A stretch of 17,366 nt of DNA, taken from Chloromonas sp. AAM2 (lineage: Eukaryota; Chlorophyta; Chlorophyceae; Chlamydomonadales; Chlamydomonadaceae). How positions within the stretch are numbered: position 1 is the first letter of the stretch; each line of letters begins with the position of its first letter. A model generated the notes under the pieces. That model made no database searches. It was given only the letters and a program-made list of their open reading frames with translations, and had not been told where the DNA came from. A program made the translations under genes and the position numbers. This document shows positions 9,499 through 17,366 of this stretch, one piece after another. Location: assembly GCA_004335635.1 (NCBI GenBank), contig QAXH01005652.1, positions 18,067 to 35,432 of the forward strand, given 5' to 3'.

Positions 9499-9553
9499 AT
9501 AAAAGTAGGGACCCGAAGCCCATGATGATGGCTATCGTTGGCAGAATAGTCAT
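9434..9553 (-). CDS. Possible single-helix membrane microprotein (39 aa)
   Basis: A minus-strand ORF starts with ATG at 9553, has a TAA just upstream in frame, and ends in TAA at 9434. It encodes a hydrophobic helix (ILPTIAIIMGFGSLLLWALY, about residues 3-22) followed by a basic-aromatic turn (KKYNPVFN) and a Ser/Phe/His tail (GHTHSFFS). That layout resembles small one-helix subunits of organellar or ER complexes, but I cannot assign a family. It is convergent with LHCB5 and divergent from CCDC25. Its last 21 codons lie inside the direct repeat and are retained, with one amino-acid change, in copy 2. It could instead be the last exon of a larger gene or a chance ORF. Confidence 0.45.
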   Translation of the reverse strand: MTILPTIAIIMGFGSLLLWALYKKYNPVFNTGHTHSFFS

Positions 9554-10176
9554 ATGTTATGCGTGTAGTCTGTAGGCTGAGGCGTGTGCTTCACCTGTCA
9601 ACGGTTTGTCACGGTTTCGTGTGCCCAAGTTGAAATCATAGGAGCAATTTGCCTTCCAAGGATTGATCACCAGAAATGAAACGACATCTGAGAAGCAGGT
9701 GCCACAAGGTTTCATCCCAGCCGAAATATCCCTTGCAGTCAGTCAGCTTGATGGGAATGACGCAGAGCAGGGACCGTCATGTGTCAGCATCTGCATAAGT
9801 CCACATATTCCAACCCAGCGTAACAGGGAAATGTGCAAGATACGTGCAAGGTCTTGGTGACAGGGTCACAACATCAAGTTGAAAGGTAACGGCACCTGCA
9901 CGCAAACAAATGGATCTAAACGGAATGGTGGGCAGGTTGAAGCATCATTGGAGCATGGTTGAGCCATTCGCTGGATTGCCGGTCAAGGGTTTGAACCTAG
10001 CGGGATTGATACCATCCAGTCAAGGTTTGCTGGCATTGAGTCAGTTGCCCGCGATCGACGCGCCGGTCAAGAGTCCGCCGGCCAGAAACGCGCCAGCGTT
10101 ACACAGGCCGTGATTTTTTGAAGATGACCTACCAGTCATTAAGTCGATGAACGTACACTGAAGTCACGATTCCGCC
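9554..10176. promoter_or_regulatory. Intergenic region upstream of CCDC25
   Basis: This 623-bp gap lies between the minus-strand microprotein start and the CCDC25 ATG, so it would serve as a divergent promoter if the microprotein is real. A 67-codon plus-strand frame (9910-10113) has no support. Two near-identical GCCGGTCAAG motifs occur near 9978 and 10061. I see no clear TATA box. Confidence 0.4.
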
Positions 10177-13100
10177 ATGTTTTACTTCAGTCCGAGGCAT
10201 CATGTGGAGGGGAGTCAGGACTTCTTGATTTACATGGGCAGGGACAAGTGAGGCACAGGCGTCGTATTGTGCAGGCCAAACTGTACACGTTTTACATGCT
10301 TTGGTGGCATGCTGAACATGCGCTAGCTTCAGATGCCCATGCAGCACATGCATGGCTGTCCATGTGTTGGTTCACATGCAGGCACGGGTGTGCGATGCGT
10401 TTGCAGGTATGAGAATGAAGAGCTGCTGCGACACATGTGGCCCACAGACGTGTGGTAGGTGCTCAGATTTCATGCTGGGTCGGTACATGTTAGGAGCGGC
10501 CATCAGCAACATGTGGTAACCAGTGCAGTCGCTACGGTGCCCATGACACGGCTCTGCTGGTTAGGATTAGGGTCAGGCTGAATGTTTGCTTTAAGCCTTT
10601 GACAGTTGCGGGCTGATCATGCAACTCGTGGATGAAGGTGTCAGCTGCCATGCCGCAACACCTGCATCTGACATGCTCAAGGACGCCCCGCCAGGCTTTT
10701 TGTATTAAGGCTTTGGACCCAGTTGACAACAGGTACCAAGTTTTCAGCCTGAGTTCAAGAGTTGTCAGCTTTGAGCCCAGTTTGAGAACATGATCCACCA
10801 CTGAGGCGCCGCTCTCAGGCCAGTGCTGCTCTTGGACGCGCGCTGATGACAACCATTGGTCATGTCGAGGTCTCCCTATAACGTGAAAAGCACTTCCAGT
10901 GTAGTCATGTCATTGATTGCGGCGGCTGCTAAGCACCTGGGCCATTTGGTCTTCAGTACCTCAGGCGCATGCCGTGCAATGTCGATGATGATGACACCCA
11001 CACAAATGCACAGTGCACCCACACAAATCCGCGTGCCCTACTGGCGGCTACTGCATGTCACAGAAAGCGCCACAAATGCCTTCACATGCCTTCACAGTCG
11101 GGCACATGCTGGCATAGGCGGGCACGTGCCGTCGATGCTGGCACATGCTGGCATAGGCTGGCACATGCCTTCAATGCTGGCGCATTCTGTCACGTAACTC
11201 ACAAGCTTTCACATGGCACCACGTGTTTTCACATGCTGTCACGTGACTGCAGGTTTCACGTGGACGATTTGAGCAGTGCCCACGTGTACCTGCGGCTGCC
11301 TGATGATGCAACCCTGGACGACATTCCCCCTGAAACCCTAGAGGACTGTGCACAGCTGGTCAAGCAAAACTCGATCCAAGGTGCATGCCTCGAAGCACGA
11401 CTCAAGTGTACCCAGTGTACCCAGAGCAAGTGTACCCAGATCAGACGTGACCTACTGAACACGTCCACAAGCTTCATCAGGCGGGGTTTCTTATACATGT
11501 TAACAATCACAAGGATTATGAACTACGAGCATACTGTAGCACGTGCGTGATAAGCTGCACTCAGTGTACCATGAGTGTATTGTATGCATGAGCGTCACAG
11601 TTGCACATACAATTGCTGCACACTGCGTGGTCAGAGTCTGAGGTTGGCACCGGACCATGTGATTCACTGGCATGCTGGGGTGCTTGCCTTGTGCTCCCTC
11701 AGGCTGTAAGCTGAACAATGTCACGATTGTGTATACACCTTGGAGCAACCTCAAGAAGACAGCGGGCATGGATGTGGGGCAGGTGAGCCTACAAGCAGTG
11801 CAGGGCACAATGCATGCCATTCAATGATTGTCTCCATCACTGGCGTCAGCATCATCGAAGCTGCCCAGAAGGCACCAAAGCAATGCCAGGTGGGCCTGCG
11901 CTGGAGAGCCTTTTTTCCCCGAACATCCTCCTTTTCCCTGCAATTCCCATCCATGACTTCTCGCCTCCAGTGTATCTTTTTCACGAGCATGGCCTTTGTA
12001 TGCTGCTCAATTTCTATGGCCTGTTTGTGTGCGTCATGTAGGGGCATCATGCTCATGCTTTGCTTCAGAGGGCCCAGGGTATGGGGGTGATGTAGGCGGT
12101 TGCCTACCGTTCGGTCCGCAGCGCATCAAAAGCCATGTCATGATGATGTCTTCACTTGCAGGTTGGCTTTCATAACGAGCGTGCCGTGAGGAAGTGCAAG
12201 GTGGAAAAGAAGTCCAACGATATCATAAACAGACTGGAGAGGACAAGGAAGGAGGTCAACCAACCGGACCTGGCAGGCGAAAAGGAGGTGGGACCAGTCG
12301 CTGACAGAGGTCAGAACAAGCGCAGAACTTTGCTAGGCTCAAAAGGAAGATGAAGTGATGTCAGGGACCTGAGCCAGCCACATGACCATAACTGATGGCT
12401 ATTGCAATGTGCTCAAGTTATTTGACCTGATCTCCTCATATAAGCAATTTGTTCGGGGAGATGAATGCTTTTTGAGCGCTATGCTGCATGTGATGATGTT
12501 GTGGTTTTTACTCCTGAGAGGAACACTGATGCAACGCTGTGTCTAATTCCTGCATGCACGGTTGTAGCCTGTTTTCAATTGTACACAAAGTTCAGAAAAG
12601 CACAAGCAACTGACAGAAACCAACGCAACCGCTTCTTGCAGGCATACGAGGCACAGCGGCGGCATGCCAAGCGAGCGGAGGACAGAGCCGCCAGGGAACT
12701 GGAGAAACAGACCAAGGCGGAACACAAACGGCTAGCGGATCTCAAAGAGTACAAGACCCTTATGAAGGTGAGGCACATGGGCAGGATTGCAACGTGTTGA
12801 AACGCTGACGTGTGGTGGTGTGTGTGTGCAATCATGTGTGTGGGCCTTGTTGTTGTACTATCTCCTCTTTGGCTACGACCACCTGGCAACCCATTCTACA
12901 TGTGCGTGCATGTGGGTAAAACCTCTGCATGTACGTAACTGTGGCTTCAGGCATGTGGTGATTGGTGGCATCACAGGTAGTGCCGTTAGTTGCATGTGGC
13001 GGTGGCGCTGCGGCTTGTGTTGACTGCTTCATTTGACATCCGTCAGGGTTCATTTGCCCCCTGGGAAGAGTTAGGATCAGGCCTATTAAAAGCATGCAGC

Positions 13101-13320
13101 TGGCCCAACTCTCACACGATCATGCATGCAAGCGGCTGCAAATGAGCAACGCGCACACGTGTGTACCTGAATGGCAACCGTTCAAAACCGTGCATGTGAT
13201 GTACCCAGCACGTGCGCTGGCGTGTCCTTGTTGCATGTGCAGGAGGAGAACATGATTAGCAATAAGGACATCAAGCAAAAGTACAAATCGGCAGAGGAGT
13301 TTGAAGACGACTTCATGTAA
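10177..13320 (+). CDS. CCDC25: CCDC25 (NFACT-R / DUF814 domain protein)
   Basis: This is a complete gene: exons 10177-10247, 10407-10454, 11253-11380, 11703-11782, 12162-12287, 12642-12767 and 13243-13320 total 657 nt, 218 residues plus TAA, with all phases consistent. The NFACT-R domain fills the N-terminal half: MFYF start, IYMGRDKYENEELL (18-31), [20 protein letters not shown] (35-54), [15 protein letters not shown] (71-85), [20 protein letters not shown] (93-112). The second half is a charged coiled coil (about 113-193, [17 protein letters not shown]..., then R/K/E-rich) ending in an acidic EEFEDDFM tail. Human CCDC25 is 208 residues with the same motif order. NFACT-R is shared with the ribosome quality-control protein NEMF/Rqc2; in animals CCDC25 has also been reported as a membrane sensor of extracellular DNA, a role that need not apply in an alga. 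Start: the ATG giving the family-typical (V)FYF N-terminus. Confidence 0.96.
11101..11178 (+). repeat. 39-bp tandem repeat in CCDC25 intron 2
   Basis: Two adjacent 39-bp copies (11101-11139 and 11140-11178), each starting GGCACATGCTGGCATAGGC, differ at a few positions. They lie in the longest CCDC25 intron (10455-11252) and are followed by several CACATG/CACGTG words. Confidence 0.85.
11403..11440 (+). repeat. AAGTGTACCCAG short repeat in CCDC25 intron 3
   Basis: Three GTGTACCCAG motifs occur within about 35 bases (11406, 11415 and 11430), shortly after the exon 3 donor. Confidence 0.75.
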
Positions 13321-13397
13321 ACATATCCTTGCACAACCTGTCTTTCCGTTCCATCCTTTCTTCCCAATGCCCTCCCAAGACTCGATCTGGGGTGGCA

Positions 13398-13402
13398 TGT
13401 AA
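13398..13402 (+). terminator. TGTAA poly(A) signal for CCDC25, inside the repeat
   Basis: TGTAA lies 78 bases after the CCDC25 stop, within the first 16 bases of repeat copy 2. Another TGTAA (13316-13320) overlaps the stop codon itself (ATG-TAA) and is too early to be the sole signal. Confidence 0.4.
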
Positions 13403-13633
13403 GCATGCCTGGGGCTAGCCGAATTGCACATCCACACCTTTCATAAGGAAAGGCGGCCTTAATGGAAATGACCGTATTAAGCATAAGACCAGGACTTTTG
13501 TGACCGGTTCACGCACTTTTGAACGATCCTTTCTATTCACAGCGTGTTATGTGCCTCTATGTTCACCTGTTACATTTGCGGGAAAGCGATAGCAGAAGAG
13601 CCTGCAGCGCCAGTAGCTCAGCAGTTGGCACTC

Positions 13634-13917
13634 GGGCGATTTGCATTTTGGCGTGCATGCTCTGCATTGTCGATGGACAACGATCAGCCAAACCACTGGA
13701 TGAGTTGAGATTTGCAACGTTCACATTTTAACATCTGCAGTTTTTCCTGCCTAAAGGTGTAGATGCGTCAGTCAGTGGGTAACTCGACGCAGTGTGACCG
13801 ACACAGGCCCACGTTGCGTTTGTGTGAACTCTGGTTTAGAACCAAGGCCCACTCTTCAGTCGACAGCTGCTTGCTGACAGTCTGCATTGGTAAGTTGGAT
13901 CCAGAGCAGTACAAGCT
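13634..13917. other. 284-bp segment present only in repeat copy 2
   Basis: It is an insertion in copy 2 or a deletion in copy 1. It begins GGGCGATTTG and ends CAGTACAAGCT, without terminal inverted repeats, a poly(A) tail or GT...AG borders on either strand. No coding potential that I can support. Confidence 0.75.
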
Positions 13918-14011
13918 CTCCTGCTCAAGTGGTAAGTGAGTTAAAGAGTTTGACTGGTGGAATAGAATGACCGTAGAATGAATTGGTGTTGGAATAACGC
14001 ATGGTAACAAG

Positions 14012-14076
14012 TTAACTGAAGAAGGAGTGGGTGCGGCCGGTGTTGAAAACAGGGTTATACTTCTTGTACAGAGCCC
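14012..14076 (-). pseudogene. Truncated copy of the 39-aa ORF tail
   Basis: Repeat copy 2 keeps the last 21 codons and stop of the minus-strand ORF (ALYKKYNPVFNTGRTHSFFS) but not its start or most of its hydrophobic helix; homology stops abruptly at 14076. Compared with copy 1 there is one His-to-Arg change and one silent change. An in-frame extension upstream to a CTGCAG acceptor-like site near 14134 is open, so use as a terminal exon of something else cannot be excluded. Confidence 0.5.
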
Positions 14077-14370
14077 TACTACAGGGGCAACTACAGGGGG
14101 TTGAATCAACGCAGTGAAGATTCGCTTCCCCTGCAGATGTGTCTGGTGCGTGTTGACAGAACTATTATTGGTTAAACACTGCTCAGCACGTGACATGCAG
14201 GGCACGTGCGAGATCACAAAGACACATCCTCTTCAAACAGGCATTCTCACTCACCCAGTTGATGTGTGACGTTCGGGTTCTAGATTAGAAGTGTGACCTC
14301 AACCACCCCAGTTATTTGAGCTTCTTGCGTTGACTGCACCTAATCGTTGAGCCTGCCGCTAGCATCTACA
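14077..14370 (+). promoter_or_regulatory. Upstream region of the PhzF-like gene
   Basis: This 294-bp stretch lies between repeat copy 2 and the PhzF-like ATG. It contains two GGGGGTTG/CTACAGGGG words next to the repeat end but no recognisable TATA box or gene. Confidence 0.4.
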
Positions 14371-16805
14371 ATGAGCAACGCCAACCAAATCCCACTCTTT
14401 CACGTCCACGCCTTTTCCGACTCCCGGCTGGGTGGAGGGAATCCCGCAGCGGTCGCACTTCTCAACCGACCACTCGATGACGCAACTCGCCAGCTTATCG
14501 CAGCGGATATGAATCTGGCAGAGACGGCATTCGTCGAACCGGTGCGTTGCCACCCCCCACCTTGGAAACCCCATCCAAAGCTCGCATGCACTCAAAAGCC
14601 AATCCGACCCTAGTAGACATTAGAGTGCATCATCACCACTCGTCATCACATAGCTTATCATGGTTCAGCCCACGATATCGCAAGAACAACCAATCCAGGC
14701 GACATCACCACCCCAACCAAATCATTCATGCTTCACGAGCAGGATGTCCCCAAAGCGCATGCAAGGTTCAATGTCCTCTGGAAATCGACTGGAAGGAGAA
14801 CATAGGACTGCGCTGTCGCGTTGCCCTGCTCTGCGCTGCTGTTCTCGTTCTGCGACCACGCATGATAGATTGTTGGCTTGGCGCATGCAGGTAGACAATC
14901 CAGGCAATGCAGCAGCATTCAGCACCGACAGCCAGTTTCATTTGAGGTGGTTTACTCCAACAACAGGTGACGAAAGGCACCCCTCACTGTAAAACGCCAG
15001 TACACACCTAACAAGTCAAAGTACTGCACTTGATGTGCTGATGTTCTGCCATGGGCAACCATGCTCAGCCGCTGCACATGCCAGTACAAGGGCAGTTGAA
15101 GGCATGGGCTTGGACTTGAATCAGGACCCGACACTGTTTTCCAAAGACTAGACCAATGTGCTCTGAAACTGTGCCATGACTGCGAACTTGGAACTGCCAC
15201 CCCGGCGTCTCGAGATGCGTTGATTTCATGATGGTGTCATGGTTGTGCAGAAGTGCCCATGTGTGGTCATGCAACCCTCGCAACAGCAGCTGTGCTCTTT
15301 CAAGGTAGGCACGTCAAGGGCACGCCCCGCCGGACGATACGTCCGCTGATCACAGGCCGAAGGCTGTTGATGCATGGGTGCATGAACGTCAAGGGCGCGC
15401 ACACACTCAGTTCCTCCACGAGATCTGGCTCTAGCCTGGCGGCCACACCCCATCATCATGCAACCAGCAAGTGGAACTTTCGGATACAGAAAGTTCTTGC
15501 CTTCAAGGCTGTTGCGGCATATGATGTCTCGCTTGCTTTGGCCCTATGCCTCTGTTCATATCTAGAACTTTGTGATTATGGCCCTCTGGTGTGTTGGTCG
15601 TTACAACGAAATCTGAGGTTGTTGCCCGTGATGCTTTGCAGAGCGGGGCAACCGCAATGCTTCCCTGCAGTTTCTCACAAGGAGCGGGGTGCTGTCGGTG
15701 CAGCGGTGTGCGCTGCCTGATGGACCCCAGCAGTCACATAATATCTTGCAGGTCAGCCCGGGCAGTGTTTTCCCTTTTCCCTAGGAAATGTTTGATGATT
15801 AAATTTGTACTGCCTCCTTCAGGTCGGTTTCTTTGCAGGTTTACGTAGACTTAAGTCTGACTTCGTGGGTCTGCATTTTATGTGTGCACAATAGAAAACG
15901 ATGAATGATACTAGGGCAAAACAGTGAATTGCATTTTCAACATGATCAATGCACCAACAGCCTGACTCCATCCAGTAAGACACTAGTGTGTGTGCGCGCA
16001 CTAGTGTGTGTATTTCACATCTGTATTGTCCCACAACTGAAACACACGATGGCATAAGCAGCAACCACGCATCTGAGCAAGAAGCATGTCTCGCTTGGCC
16101 ATCACTTGCATGTGCGTGTCTGGCCGCACAGTTGCAGCTGGGCCTGCCGCTGGCTTCATACACTTCAGCGCTCCCGCCTCCCTTGGATCAGGCTGACTCA
16201 GAGCAGGCCAAGAAGCTGACACGTGCATGTGTGGGAGAGCTGGAAGTGGGTGGACCTGTTCCTTGCTCCATGTCCCCGCTGCACCTTTTTGTTATCACCG
16301 CTCGTCACTGTTCAAATCAAAGCATCAAGGGAAAGAACACAAGCAAAGCAAATCGCAGAACGAAAGCAGAAAAGCTTCGAAATCAGGAGGAACCAACTGG
16401 GGTTGCAATACCCTGCCGAGGTCAACAAAACGATAAGCCATTCGTTGACTTGGGCTGCTACAGTGTTGTGTGTGTTATGCCTCCTAACTGTGTCTGTCTT
16501 GTAGGTGCGTTAGGACGCCTACTTTTAGGGAGGTCGAAGCTTGCGTTGCCTTTCTAAGTGTGAATGCCTGCTGCAAGGGCGAGGGAACCGAGGGTGCCCG
16601 ATGAGCCCGACAAGGCGCGGCATGTGCCGCCCACAGGTGTCTGAGATGGCCTTCTCGGGTTGGAACAACCTCAACTACCTTGTCATGCGGCTGGCTGATG
16701 GCACCACTCGGCAGCAGCTGGAAGCCATCCGCCCTGACACACACGCAATGGCAAGCTCGGCCAAGGCTGAACACGTGCATGGCGTGATCGTAACGTGCAA
16801 AGAGG
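14371..16805 (+). CDS. PhzF-family isomerase, partial
   Basis: PhzF-like proteins have the diaminopimelate-epimerase fold and use a catalytic Glu; substrates of the eukaryotic members are largely unknown. Six exons chain in phase: 14371-14541, 14891-14966, 15251-15304, 15642-15751, 16138-16245 and 16637-16805. Exon 1 gives PLFHVHAFSDSRLGGGNPAA and NLAETAFV, with Glu51 the likely catalytic residue. The exon 2/3 join gives RWFTPTTEVPMCGHATLA (the CGHA motif at 87-90). Exon 4 carries LQFLTRSGVLSVQR, the family's F-x-T-R-S-G-x-L strand. Exon 5 has LGLPLASY and exon 6 NLNYLVMRLADG ... RPDTHAM ... GVIVTCKEG. The C-terminal half, including the expected EDPVTGSAH-type motif, is not found before the right edge, so the gene must continue past it or be truncated. 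Start is the ATG of the exon 1 frame, in ACA-ATG context. Confidence 0.92.
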
Positions 16806-16996
16806 GTAAGCATGTAGGCAAACGGTGATCCTGTGGTGCATCGGGTACATGCTGTGAGAGCCATGACCAGGCTGGTGTTGGGCATTTACAATCGACGTTC
16901 ACAAGGTCAAGGTAAAACTGTCTGCTTTGCGAAGACTAGAATTGTCTTTTGCTGTGCTACGAAATCGAAATGTGACTACGGTGATCGCAGCACATG

Positions 16997-17023
16997 TGTA
17001 TGTATGTATGTATATATATATAT
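16997..17023. repeat. (TATG)n/(TA)n microsatellite
   Basis: Several TATG units run into five or more TA units, in an AT-rich stretch unlike the rest of the window. Confidence 0.85.
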
Positions 17024-17120
17024 TGATTACGTCAGGGGCACATGTTGATTATATAAGTACATGTATATAGTTGTAAGTATAGTTATTTATAACATGTAGC
17101 ACAGGTATCATAAATGCCAC

Positions 17121-17197
17121 ACATGATGGACTTTCCAGTACATGACTTTCCAGCACAGGACTTTCCAGCACATGATGGGCTTTCCACACATGATGGA
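17121..17197. repeat. CTTTCCA-CACATGATGG interspersed tandem repeat
   Basis: Four CTTTCCA words, spaced about 15-20 bases apart, alternate with CACATGATGG or CACAGGA. This is a degenerate short tandem repeat with no evident coding role. Confidence 0.75.
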
Positions 17198-17298
17198 TGT
17201 GAGAGCTTTGCTCGTGGGCCGGATTCAAACATCAAGTATAATGTTGGCGGACTCTGCTTCCATGCTACTGCACGAAGCCGTTGACGTGCACACAGAAA

Positions 17299-17309
<11 letters not shown>

Positions 17310-17358
<49 letters not shown>
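17310..17358. repeat. (CA)n microsatellite at right edge
   Basis: About 24 CA units, ending in GCACGCAC at the last bases. Same strand orientation as the (CA)n at the left edge. Confidence 0.95.
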
Positions 17359-17362
<4 letters not shown>

Positions 17363-17366
17363 GCAC

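Larger units (their letters stand above)
13387..14076. repeat. Direct repeat copy 2 (690 bp, split by 284 bp)
   Basis: Same orientation as copy 1. Bases 13387-13633 match 9093-9339 and 13918-14076 match 9341-9498. The 284 bases 13634-13917 are absent from copy 1. The junctions share a CTC trinucleotide. The copy begins 67 bases after the CCDC25 stop, just as copy 1 lies downstream of LHCB5. Confidence 0.92.
16806..17366 (+). other. Intronic or 3' low-complexity region
   Basis: It follows the donor AGAGG|GTAAGC of PhzF-like exon 6. I find no further PhzF exon. It contains (TATG)n/(TA)n, a CTTTCCA-based repeat and a terminal (CA)n. It is most likely an intron of more than 560 bp. Confidence 0.5.

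Noticed and set aside
9910..10113. 67-codon plus-strand ORF before CCDC25
   Set aside because: No homology that I can see, and the CCDC25 start at 10177 is fixed by its conserved N-terminus.
10532..10852. 106-codon minus-strand ORF
   Set aside because: Lies wholly within CCDC25 intron 2, with no recognisable domain.
11751..12056. 101-codon minus-strand ORF
   Set aside because: Lies opposite CCDC25 exon 4 and intron 4; a shadow frame without family resemblance.
13387..14076. Insertion sequence or DNA transposon
   Set aside because: No transposase, no terminal inverted repeats, no target-site duplication around the whole unit.

Overview
The window looks like nuclear DNA from a green alga. 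It carries a chloroplast light-harvesting gene of the LHCB5/CP26 type. Its genes are cut into many short exons by GT...AG introns, acceptors are mostly TGCAG or GCAG, and the pentamer TGTAA, the usual poly(A) signal of green algae, sits downstream of several stops. A ciliary transition-zone gene (TMEM67/meckelin) suggests a lineage that makes, or recently made, flagella. I cannot name the species. All exon models were built by hand from splice consensus, reading-frame phase and protein resemblance; no database or transcript was consulted.

Layout, left to right. (1) 1-63 is a (CA)n tract. (2) 357-2695, minus strand: the 5' half of a TMEM67/meckelin gene, four exons visible, running off the left edge. 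(3) 2696-3164: a shared promoter region. (4) 3165 to about 6408, plus strand: a nine-exon gene for a multi-pass membrane protein that I do not recognise, head-to-head with TMEM67. (5) 7134-8810, plus strand: a complete seven-exon LHCB5 (CP26) gene of 289 residues, including a 29-nt microexon. (6) 9093-9498: first copy of a direct repeat, which overlaps the 3' part of a 39-codon minus-strand ORF (9434-9553) that could be a one-helix microprotein. (7) 10177-13320, plus strand: a complete seven-exon CCDC25 gene (NFACT-R domain, 218 residues). (8) 13387-14076: second copy of the repeat, about 95-96% identical, interrupted by 284 bp absent from copy 1. (9) 14371-16805 and onward, plus strand: the first six exons of a PhzF-family isomerase gene, running off the right edge. 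(10) 16806-17366: intron-like, microsatellite-rich DNA ending in another (CA)n tract.

The genes do not form a pathway: chloroplast antenna, ciliary membrane, NFACT-R protein and PhzF-like enzyme are unrelated functions, as is normal in a eukaryotic chromosome. The parts worth following up are structural: a direct repeat that brackets CCDC25 and contains the tail of a possible microprotein gene, splice donors embedded in GT-rich mini- and microsatellites, a TMEM67/unknown-membrane-protein divergent pair, and the unknown membrane protein itself. I found no CRISPR array, no rRNA, no intact tRNA and no autonomous transposon.
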